DNA from: JBGCDD01 sp045105075
GTDB taxonomy: Bacteria > Pseudomonadota > Alphaproteobacteria > Rhodobacterales > Rhodobacteraceae
Assembly (NCBI GenBank): GCA_045105075.1
Contig: JBGCDD010000108.1
Coordinates: 1-5,837 of the forward strand
DNA: 5,837 nucleotides
Direction: 5' to 3'
Part shown: positions 1 to 5,412 of the stretch, in pieces
Numbering within the stretch: the first letter of the stretch is position 1
How the letters are laid out: every line of letters starts with the position of its first letter
Notes under the pieces: generated by a model
Told to the model about the DNA's origin: nothing
What the model saw: the letters and a program-made list of their open reading frames with translations, nothing else
Database searches by the model: none
Translations under genes and position numbers: made by a program

Positions 1-1031
1 ATGGTCCGCGCAACCCGCTTCAGCTGGCTTCCGGGCGCGCCTGTGACACGCTCGACTTCCTCGGGGTTCCACTTGGCCGCTTCTTCCTTGATCTGGTCCA
101 TGCCCCAGACACGGGTGCGGATGAATTCGACATCCTCCCAACCGTTGTCAAAGATGTGCCACAGAATGCCCCAGACCAGCGCCACGTCCGTGCCGGGCCG
201 GAAGCGGACATATTCATCCGCGTGGGCCGCCGTACGCGTAAAGCGTGGGTCACACACAATCACAGGGGCGTTGTTTTGCTCTTTGGCCTTCAGCAGGTGC
301 AGCAGCGAAACGGGGTGCGCTTCGGCCGGGTTACCACCGATGATAAAGATCGCCTTGGAGTTGTGGATGTCGTTGTACGAGTTCGTCATCGCACCATAGC
401 CCCAGGTGTTGGCAACACCGGCAACTGTGGTCGAGTGACAAATCCGCGCCTGGTGGTCCACGTTGTTTGTGCCCCAATAGGCGGCAAACTTGCGGAACAA
501 ATAGGCCTGTTCGTTGTTGTGCTTGGCCGAACCCAGCCAATAAACGCTGTCAGGTCCGCTTTCTTCGCGGATCTTCATCATGCCGTCGCCGATATCGTTG
601 ATCGCCTGATCCCAGCTGATGCGCTTCCACTCTCCGCCCTCTTTTTTCATCGGGTACTTGAGGCGGCGTTCGCCGTGGGCGTGCTCGCGCACAGCCGCAC
701 CTTTGGCACAGTGAGCGCCCAGGTTGAACGGGCTGTCCCAGCCGGGCTCTTGACCCGTCCAGACGCCGCTTTGCACTTCGGCAATCACCGAACACCCAAC
801 CGAACAGTGGGTGCAGACGGTTTTGACAAGATCCACAGCACCGGCGGCCGCACTGGCCGCATTGGCCTGTGTTACGGTGCCACCTGTGGCGCTGATGGCG
901 GCAAGCCCGCCAATCGCAAGTCCGGATCCGCGCAAAAACGCGCGGCGATCGACGGTTTTCTCGCCGATATCAGACAGGATACTTGTCCGCTGGGGGCGTC
1001 GCGCAACCCCGTTGGTCTTTTTCCTAAGCAT
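1..1031 (-). CDS. fdhA: Formate dehydrogenase catalytic (alpha) subunit, N-terminal part, Tat-exported, cysteine type
   Basis: This is the first 343 residues of a molybdopterin oxidoreductase that oxidises formate to CO2; the rest lies beyond position 1. A long basic n-region leads to a twin-arginine motif DRRAFLR (residues 28-34), a hydrophobic alanine/glycine stretch, and a likely cleavage site after TQANA (about residue 58), so the mature enzyme should be periplasmic. Residues C73, C76, C80 and C108 form the N-terminal [4Fe-4S] site, followed by K110, which in this family relays electrons between the cluster and the molybdopterin. ARICHSTTVAG around residue 198 matches the active-site segment of FDH-N type enzymes. 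The metal ligand is C198, encoded by TGT, not selenocysteine, and H199 is the conserved catalytic histidine. IIGGNPAEAHP (230-240) is the usual cofactor-binding region. The ATG at 1031 is preceded by GGGAGG. A Tat signal plus an N-terminal cluster argues against an assimilatory nitrate reductase. The family call is very secure; the exact subclass is less so. Confidence 0.96.
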   Translation of the reverse strand, partial: MLRKKTNGVARRPQRTSILSDIGEKTVDRRAFLRGSGLAIGGLAAISATGGTVTQANAASAAAGAVDLVKTVCTHCSVGCSVIAEVQSGVWTGQEPGWDSPFNLGAHCAKGAAVREHAHGERRLKYPMKKEGGEWKRISWDQAINDIGDGMMKIREESGPDSVYWLGSAKHNNEQAYLFRKFAAYWGTNNVDHQARICHSTTVAGVANTWGYGAMTNSYNDIHNSKAIFIIGGNPAEAHPVSLLHLLKAKEQNNAPVIVCDPRFTRTAAHADEYVRFRPGTDVALVWGILWHIFDNGWEDVEFIRTRVWGMDQIKEEAAKWNPEEVERVTGAPGSQLKRVART

Positions 1032-1039
1032 GTTTCGTT

Positions 1040-1045
1040 CCTCCC
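1040..1045 (-). promoter_or_regulatory. Ribosome binding site of fdhA
   Basis: The minus strand reads GGGAGG, followed 8 nt later by the ATG at 1031. It fixes the fdhA start and supports the unusually long n-region before the twin arginines. The rest of the 108-bp spacer 1032-1139 shows no convincing promoter or terminator, so fdhA is probably co-transcribed with the upstream genes. Confidence 0.7.
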
Positions 1046-1139
1046 TGGCTTCGGCGCATGCGGCACCTCAGCTTGGTCTATTTTGTCCTTGGCTTTCTGG
1101 GCGTCACGCAACCGTCGGCCTTGGATGTGGTGGTCTGTC

Positions 1140-1328
1140 CTAAAAGCGGGCAGATTCGAGATAGGCGCGGATGTGCGCGGTGTCCTGCAGACGGGTTTCG
1201 TCTGTCGGCAGGTCAGCGGCCTGGGCTGATGTGCCCACCGCTGCGGCAGCCACGGCAGCCGGAGCTGTTGTTGTCGCCATTTTTAGGAAATCGCGGCGGC
1301 TGGCGCCATCTTCCTTCTTCGTGCTCAT
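1140..1328 (-). CDS. Small Tat-signal protein of formate dehydrogenase loci
   Basis: This gene encodes 62 residues. Residues 10-16 are SRRDFLK, an exact match to the twin-arginine consensus. An alanine-rich hydrophobic region (about 17-37) follows, with a probable AQA|A cleavage site near residue 37. That leaves a mature part of only about 25 residues with no cysteine or metal motif, ending in AYLESARF. Length, signal and position directly upstream of fdhA fit the family described as 'formate dehydrogenase region TAT target', whose role is unknown. The start is the ATG at 1328, which has a strong AGGAGG upstream; an in-frame GTG at 1373 lies inside a hairpin and has no such site. If the signal is not cleaved, the protein could be a single-span membrane anchor. 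It may be a small structural subunit or export partner of the dehydrogenase, but the sequence does not say which. Confidence 0.88.
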   Translation of the reverse strand: MSTKKEDGASRRDFLKMATTTAPAAVAAAAVGTSAQAADLPTDETRLQDTAHIRAYLESARF

Positions 1329-1338
1329 CGGATCGTTT

Positions 1339-1344
1339 CCTCCT
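1339..1344 (-). promoter_or_regulatory. Strong ribosome binding site of the small Tat protein
   Basis: AGGAGG on the minus strand, inside a longer GGAGGAGGA run, lies 10 nt before the ATG at 1328. It is the best Shine-Dalgarno match in the window and decides the start of the 62-residue protein against the longer in-frame GTG start. Confidence 0.75.
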
Positions 1345-1359
1345 CCGGTTTCGCGTAAT

Positions 1360-1422
1360 GTGCCCTGGGGCACGGGGTTTGTTGTCTTTGCCTTTCGGCA
1401 CGCTGTTTGTGCCTTGCGGCAC
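1360..1422 (-). repeat. Three short hairpin repeats in the torD to Tat-gene spacer
   Basis: Read on the minus strand, this non-coding spacer contains three small inverted repeats with the same arms. At 1422-1409, GTGCC-GCAA-GGCAC is a 5-bp stem. At 1400-1389, TGCC-GAAA-GGCA is a 4-bp stem. At 1373-1360, GTGCC-CCAG-GGCAC is a 5-bp stem. In the transcribed sense the first two loops are GNRA tetraloops, which stabilise RNA hairpins. No T-run follows any of them, so they do not look like intrinsic terminators. They sit in the message leader just before the strong ribosome binding site of the small Tat gene. RNA stabilisation, processing or protein binding are possible roles; none is shown. Confidence 0.6.
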
Positions 1423-1442
1423 GCGGGTGTTGGCTTGGCGCC

Positions 1443-2042
1443 CTAACTGGCCGCCATCTTGAAACTCATACGTTCGATTTCGATGAAATGGCGCCCTGCG
1501 GCCCCAAGCGAGGCATAAAGCACCGACGTTTCGGCCGCCTCGAGATCGGTGAAAAAATGGCCGGCCCACGGACCGATATGTTTGGACCAGAACGTCTTTT
1601 GCGCCTCAAGCGGGGCCGGTGGGCCAAAACGGTCGACGATCATGCCGCCCATCATTTCCATCAAGGAGGCGATATTGTCCTCGGGCTCATAGACATTGGG
1701 CGCCCGGGTAATGCCGCGCGCGGCCATGTCCATGCGCAACTGTGCCAACGGCTTTTCGTTCAAAAACCCGGTCAGGTAATAACTGGCATAAGGCAGCAAT
1801 TCGCCGCGCCCGACACCGATGAACAGCGCGTTGAATTCACGCTCGGCAGCGGCAGGTTTGGTCACCCGTGCCACCCGCGCCAGCGCCGAAATCGCCTGTC
1901 CCAGTTCTGTGTCATCGCCGGTTAAACCTGCGGTTTGCTCAAGCAGCATCTGATCCGGTGGGGCCGACAGCATCAAGCCGAGATAGTTGTAGAAATCCGC
2001 GCGCAGCCGGTCTTCCTGCGTGATGTCCAGCGTTTGCGTCAT
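1443..2042 (-). CDS. TorD-family molybdoenzyme chaperone
   Basis: This 199-residue, mostly helical cytoplasmic protein matches the TorD/DmsD/NarJ-type family (about 180-230 residues), which binds Tat signals and apo-molybdoenzymes during cofactor insertion. Diagnostic segments are FYNYLGLMLSAPP (17-29), the central EREFNALFIGVGRGELLPYA (67-86) that matches the family E-x-x-x-LF-G...P-Y-x-S-x-Y pattern, EPEDNIASLMEMM (119-131), and the C-terminal FWSKHIGPWAGHFF (151-164). Many relatives have D-H where this protein has D122-N123. The start codon overlaps the DUF3306 stop (ATGA at 2039-2042), and AAGGGAG lies 5 nt upstream inside that gene, which suggests coupled translation. Being upstream of fdhA, its natural client is probably that enzyme, and possibly also the small Tat protein. 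Confidence 0.9.
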   Translation of the reverse strand: MTQTLDITQEDRLRADFYNYLGLMLSAPPDQMLLEQTAGLTGDDTELGQAISALARVARVTKPAAAEREFNALFIGVGRGELLPYASYYLTGFLNEKPLAQLRMDMAARGITRAPNVYEPEDNIASLMEMMGGMIVDRFGPPAPLEAQKTFWSKHIGPWAGHFFTDLEAAETSVLYASLGAAGRHFIEIERMSFKMAAS

Positions 2043-2686
2043 GACAGCTCCCTTGCGGATACACTACCCGGCTCGGGATCAAATTCAATCCGCATACGGC
2101 GGTGCACCGGTGCGACAAAATGCGTATCCGACTGATTTTCTTGGGTTTCATTCTGCAGTGCAGCATGGACTGGCGCGGGCTCTGGGTCCGCAATTGGCGC
2201 AGGCTCCGGCGGGCGCACGGCCATAACGGGCGGCTCTTCAACCGGGGCAACGGGTGCGTCATCCTGCGCGATCTCGGCGTCTTTTTCCGCCTGCTGGCGC
2301 GCCATTTCTTCGATATGAGCCAACATGCCTTTGCCAACCTGATAGGCGGTTTGCAGGTTTTCGACCACCGTGGCGCTGTCGGTGAAATCCTCGCCGTAGT
2401 CAACCAGGCCATCAACATGGGCCAGCATCGGGTTCATCCGCCACAGCTGGCGCAATGCGCGGCGTCGCAACCGATCTGGCACGGCCTTGGACATAAAGGC
2501 AGAAATGTCATCCCCCGTGGCCAGACTGTCAGGATCGGGCAACTCAAGCTCGGCCAGAATCTCGGCGTCGCTCTTGTCTTCCAGCGCGACCTGCGCAGCT
2601 TTGGTTTCCAGGTGCGCGGCAGCCTTGGCCTCTGCTTCGGCTTCGGCCTGAACGGCGGCGCGACGGCGGGACCACAGATCGCTCAT
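2039..2686 (-). CDS. DUF3306 domain protein of formate dehydrogenase operon
   Basis: This gene encodes 215 residues of unknown function. The N-terminus MSDLWSRRRAA and the core from about residue 47 to 102, including PDPDSL, ISAFMSKAVPDRLRRRALRQ, LWRMNP and LVDYGEDFT, are the signature of DUF3306. Residues 12-36 are alanine/glutamate-rich and probably a charged helix. The part after about residue 140 is rich in proline, alanine and glutamate and looks disordered. There is no signal peptide, cysteine motif or membrane span, so it should act in the cytoplasm. It overlaps DUF3305 upstream and torD downstream by 4 bp each (ATGA), so all three are probably made together. DUF3305 and DUF3306 travel as a pair next to formate dehydrogenase genes, which suggests a role in enzyme maturation; this is inference from context only. 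Confidence 0.9.
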   Translation of the reverse strand: MSDLWSRRRAAVQAEAEAEAKAAAHLETKAAQVALEDKSDAEILAELELPDPDSLATGDDISAFMSKAVPDRLRRRALRQLWRMNPMLAHVDGLVDYGEDFTDSATVVENLQTAYQVGKGMLAHIEEMARQQAEKDAEIAQDDAPVAPVEEPPVMAVRPPEPAPIADPEPAPVHAALQNETQENQSDTHFVAPVHRRMRIEFDPEPGSVSARELS

Positions 2687-3237
2687 TGCAAAATCCGTTT
2701 GGGCGCGCGGTACACGTCCGACGTCTGGCGAATACGCGGATCACCCTTGCCATCTTCGGTCAGATCAACCCGTTTACGGTCGCGTTTGCGTTTGATAAAG
2801 GTCTCGTCCTCGTGATGCTCCAGCACGAAATCGCGGATCAGCGCGATCAGCCCTTCGCTCATCGCCACTTTTTCCACGATATCTTCGCCATTGTCGGCGT
2901 AATCCTGCCCCTCATAGGGCGAGGCCGTAACCAATTCGGCGCTGATCCCGGCCTCGTTGGCGTCGTTTTCGCGCAAAATCACATAGATCGCCGGGATCTG
3001 ATCCGAAAGGTTGGTCAGATAGGCCTCGGTGTCGGTGGTATAGAGCATCAAGGGCAGGGTGGCGGCGTGATATTCCACGGCGTCCCCTTCGCGGCGCAAC
3101 TCGCTCCAGTGCGCAGGGCCCGCACCTGGCAACACGGCGACGGCGCGCCAGTTCCACTTTGCCCAACGCGTGACGCCGGGTGTTTTGCGCACCACCACGC
3201 CAAGCGGAATTTCCATATGCCGAGCGGTTGTGCCCAC
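2683..3237 (-). CDS. DUF3305 domain protein, first gene of the formate dehydrogenase operon
   Basis: With the start chosen here the protein has 184 residues and its function is unknown. It shows the DUF3305 hallmarks: PLGVVVRKTPGVTRWAKWNW (11-30), VAVLPGAGPAHW, LRREGDAVEYHAAT (48-60), EAYLTNL, IPAIYVILRE (81-90), a TASPYE..QDYADNGE..VEKV stretch (104-123) and a basic tail with KRKRDRKRVD and GDPRIRQ..DVYRAP. No export signal, cysteine motif or membrane segment is seen. The start is uncertain: GTG at 3237 has GGGAG 5 nt upstream; ATG at 3249 adds four residues but has no such site; ATG at 3216 lies closest to the conserved part but also lacks one. The stop overlaps the DUF3306 start by ATGA. 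It is the first gene of the minus-strand operon and faces the iron-sulfur gene across a divergent control region. Confidence 0.88.
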   Translation of the reverse strand: MGTTARHMEIPLGVVVRKTPGVTRWAKWNWRAVAVLPGAGPAHWSELRREGDAVEYHAATLPLMLYTTDTEAYLTNLSDQIPAIYVILRENDANEAGISAELVTASPYEGQDYADNGEDIVEKVAMSEGLIALIRDFVLEHHEDETFIKRKRDRKRVDLTEDGKGDPRIRQTSDVYRAPKRILQ

Positions 3238-3242
3238 GCCGA

Positions 3243-3247
3243 CTCCC
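3243..3247 (-). promoter_or_regulatory. Ribosome binding site favouring the GTG start of DUF3305
   Basis: GGGAG on the minus strand lies 5 nt before the GTG at 3237 and overlaps the alternative ATG codon (3247-3249) by one base. It is the only reasonable Shine-Dalgarno match near the three candidate starts. Confidence 0.4.
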
Positions 3248-3263
3248 ATATCAGTTTCGGTAG

Positions 3264-3292
3264 ACTATGGCGTACCGATGCCCTTGCGCCAA
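3264..3292 (-). promoter_or_regulatory. Possible sigma70-type promoter for the formate dehydrogenase operon
   Basis: On the minus strand, TTGGCG (3292-3287) and CATAGT (3269-3264) each match four of six positions of the -35 and -10 consensus, with exactly 17 bp between them. Transcription would start near 3257, about 20 nt before the GTG at 3237. Such matches arise by chance, so this is tentative. Confidence 0.3.
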
Positions 3293-3353
3293 GCTTGAAG
3301 ATCGTGTTTCGACCCCGTCGGCATAATGCTTTGGTCTCAATTGTCATCATAGC

Positions 3354-3367
3354 AGGCTTTCAAGCCT
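3354..3367. promoter_or_regulatory. 14-bp inverted repeat in the divergent control region
   Basis: AGGCTT-TC-AAGCCT is a perfect 6-bp dyad with a 2-bp centre. It lies about 93 bp before the iron-sulfur gene start and about 117 bp from the DUF3305 start. Its centre is 25 bp from that of the next, longer dyad. It could be a half or whole site for a dimeric regulator. It does not resemble the FNR box TTGAT-N4-ATCAA. Confidence 0.35.
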
Positions 3368-3376
3368 TGCAATCTA

Positions 3377-3394
3377 TGCGATGGACCCATCGCA
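3377..3394. promoter_or_regulatory. 18-bp perfect inverted repeat, candidate operator
   Basis: TGCGATGG-AC-CCATCGCA is a perfect 8-bp dyad around a 2-bp centre, about 66 bp upstream of the iron-sulfur gene. An 8+2+8 repeat in non-coding DNA between divergent genes is the shape expected of an operator for a dimeric regulator. Alternatively, if transcription starts upstream of it, it could be a leader hairpin, but the 2-nt loop would then cost base pairs. It matches no regulator motif that I recognise (FNR, NarL and ModE considered). Confidence 0.5.
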
Positions 3395-3459
3395 GCAGCG
3401 CCCGGGGGTTACCTTGGGGCGGGCTTTTGGCTAGGGTGCGCGAAGGGGACAGGGATAAT

Positions 3460-5412
3460 ATGGCTAAGTCATTGATATTATGCGACTGCGCAGGCAGTCA
3501 GCAGGTAGATCGCGGTGCAATCGAAACCGGGTGCGGGGTGTCGTGTTCGAAGGTTTTCACCGCATTGTGCACCGCGCAACTGGATCACGCGGCCGAGGCC
3601 CTGCGGGCAGGAGATGCGGTGATTGCCTGCGCTCAGGAGCAGACTGTTTTCATGGAATTGGCCGAGGAGCTGGGCGTTGACAGCCCCGGTTTTGTCGATC
3701 TGCGCGACCGGGCGGGGTGGTCCGATGATGCGCCTGTGGTGGGGGCCAAGATGGCCGCGCTTGCCGCCGAGGCATTGCTGCCTGCGGCCCCGGTTCCAGC
3801 GCTGGATGTGGTGTCGCACGGCACCTGTCTGATCTTTGGTCCCGCCGATGTTGCGCTGACGCTTGCGGCGCAATTGGGCGATGTTCTGGCTGTGACAGCC
3901 TTGATCACCGATGGCGGCGACTTGCCCGTTGAACGACGATTTGATGTCATGCGCGGGCGCATCCACAGTGTGCGCGGCGCTTTGGGTGGGTTCGAGGTGC
4001 GTATGGACGCGGTGGAACAGCTGATGCCGGGCGGGCGCGGTGCGTTTCAAACCACGCCGCCGCGTGACGGTGCGCGCTCAACCTGCGATATCGTGCTGGA
4101 TGTCAGCGGCGCGCCGGCTTTGGTGGCGGCCCCGCACAAACGCGAGGGCTATTTGCGCGCCGATCCCCGAGATCCGCTTGCCGTGGCGCGATTGGGGTTC
4201 GAGGCCGCGCAACTGGTCGGCACCTTTGAAAAACCGCTCTATGTCGCGCTCGACGAAACCTTGTGTGCGCATTCGCGTGCCGGGCAGTCTGCGTGCAGCA
4301 ATTGCCTTGATATCTGCCCGACGGGTGCGATCACCTCAAACGGGGATGCAGTCGCGATTGATCCGATGATTTGCGCCGGTTGTGGCGCTTGCGCGGCCTT
4401 GTGTCCGTCGACCGCGATCACCTATCAGGACCCACCATTGGCGCAGCTGATCAAGCGGATGCAGGTGTTGGCCAGCACATTTGCGTCTGCGGGTGGAACC
4501 ACGCCGCGCCTGTTGGTGCACGATGCGCATGGGGCCGAGATGATCCGCCTGGCCGCCCGGTTCGGGCGTGGTTTGCCTGGCGATGTGATCCCGTTCGAGC
4601 TGGAGGTGATTTCCGGTTTTGGCCACGCGGAAATGCTGGCGGCACTGGCCCAGGGTTTCGCCCATGTGGATGTGCTGATGGCCCCCACCACCGAAACCGA
4701 GGCATTGACCCGCGAATTGGCCCTGGCAAGCGCTATCGCTGGCGATGGGCGCATCGCGCTGATCGATACGCCGGACCCGGATCACATGAGCAACGTGCTC
4801 TACGGCGCTGAAAAAGCAGATGTTTCCGTCGATCCGGTTTTGCTGCTGGGCAACCGACGTCAAGTTGCGCGGCTTGCGGCCAAGGCGTTGAACACAAACG
4901 CCGCGCCGCTCGATTTGCCCGCTGGTGCGCCTTACGGCGCGGTGCTGGTTGATACCGATGCATGCACGTTGTGTTTGTCCTGTGTGTCGCTGTGTCCGTC
5001 CGGCGCGCTGGTGGACAATGAAGACATGCCCCAGCTGCGCTTTCAGGAAGATGCGTGCCTGCAATGCGGCCTGTGCGCCAATATCTGCCCGGAAAACGCC
5101 ATCACGCTGAAACCGCAATTGGACCTCAGCGACGCCGCGCTGACCCAGACCGTTCTCAACGAAGAAGAGCCCTTTGCCTGCGTGGACTGTGGATCCCTGT
5201 TCGGGGTCAAGTCCACGGTCGAGCGGATCATGGAAAAGCTGTCAGGTGTGCATCCGATGTTTGAAACCTCAGCGCAGGCGCGGATGATCCAGATGTGCGA
5301 CAATTGCCGGGTGAACGCGCAGTTTCACAGCGAAGACAATCCGTTCAAAGGCGCCGACAAACCCCGGGTGCGTACCACGGATGACTATTTCAGCAAGCGC
5401 AAGGATCACTGA
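3460..5412 (+). CDS. Multi-cluster 4Fe-4S protein of the formate dehydrogenase locus, HdrA-like N-terminus
   Basis: This gene encodes 650 residues with no signal peptide or membrane span, so it should be cytoplasmic. Two ferredoxin-type pairs are clear. In the first, C279-x2-C282-x3-C286-P lacks the usual first cysteine at 276 (C269 may serve), and it is followed by a full CxxCxxCxxxCP at C305/308/311/315. The second pair is complete: C502/505/508/512 and C533/536/539/543. The C-terminus adds CVDC (574-577) and CDNC (613-616), possibly a further metal site. Residues 1-75, with CDC at 8-10, C37 in ALCTAQ and VIACAQE..VF at 54-64, resemble the HdrA N-terminal segment. Residues about 376-410 weakly resemble MvhD but lack cysteines. 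The start is the ATG at 3460 with AGGG 5 nt upstream; the open frame further left only runs antisense to DUF3305. It probably carries electrons or helps mature the dehydrogenase; its exact role is unknown. Confidence 0.92.
   Translation: MAKSLILCDCAGSQQVDRGAIETGCGVSCSKVFTALCTAQLDHAAEALRAGDAVIACAQEQTVFMELAEELGVDSPGFVDLRDRAGWSDDAPVVGAKMAALAAEALLPAAPVPALDVVSHGTCLIFGPADVALTLAAQLGDVLAVTALITDGGDLPVERRFDVMRGRIHSVRGALGGFEVRMDAVEQLMPGGRGAFQTTPPRDGARSTCDIVLDVSGAPALVAAPHKREGYLRADPRDPLAVARLGFEAAQLVGTFEKPLYVALDETLCAHSRAGQSACSNCLDICPTGAITSNGDAVAIDPMICAGCGACAALCPSTAITYQDPPLAQLIKRMQVLASTFASAGGTTPRLLVHDAHGAEMIRLAARFGRGLPGDVIPFELEVISGFGHAEMLAALAQGFAHVDVLMAPTTETEALTRELALASAIAGDGRIALIDTPDPDHMSNVLYGAEKADVSVDPVLLLGNRRQVARLAAKALNTNAAPLDLPAGAPYGAVLVDTDACTLCLSCVSLCPSGALVDNEDMPQLRFQEDACLQCGLCANICPENAITLKPQLDLSDAALTQTVLNEEEPFACVDCGSLFGVKSTVERIMEKLSGVHPMFETSAQARMIQMCDNCRVNAQFHSEDNPFKGADKPRVRTTDDYFSKRKDH

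Noticed and set aside
156..1229. Plus-strand open frame of 357 codons.
   Set aside because: It is antisense to fdhA, with a composition typical of GC-rich shadow frames; the minus strand encodes an unmistakable molybdoenzyme.
1329..1373. Longer form of the small Tat protein starting at the GTG at 1373.
   Set aside because: The start would lie in a hairpin without a ribosome binding site, while the ATG at 1328 has a strong one and gives an ordinary Tat n-region.
1360..1422. Molybdenum cofactor riboswitch or CRISPR-like array in the torD to Tat-gene spacer.
   Set aside because: The small independent hairpins do not form the multi-stem Moco fold, and the repeats are too short and irregularly spaced (centres about 21 and 28 bp apart) for CRISPR.
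2102..2815. Plus-strand open frame of 237 codons.
   Set aside because: It is antisense to DUF3306 and the end of DUF3305, both of which show family signatures.
3322..3327. CATAAT as a plus-strand -10 box for the iron-sulfur gene.
   Set aside because: The nearest -35-like element, TTGAAG at 3295-3300, is 21 bp away, too far for a standard promoter.
3400..3428. Terminator-like GCCCG ... CGGGC stem followed by TTTT upstream of the iron-sulfur gene.
   Set aside because: The stem has only 5 bp with a 15-nt loop and four Ts; it is too weak to call a terminator or attenuator.
2686..3459. In-frame 258-codon extension of the iron-sulfur gene to the left.
   Set aside because: It runs antisense through the whole of DUF3305, shows no domain, and the ATG at 3460 has a ribosome binding site and begins the conserved LILCDCAGSQ segment.
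4336..5118. Minus-strand open frame of 260 codons.
   Set aside because: It is antisense to the ferredoxin-motif gene, is rich in Gln/Arg/His and has no recognisable domain.
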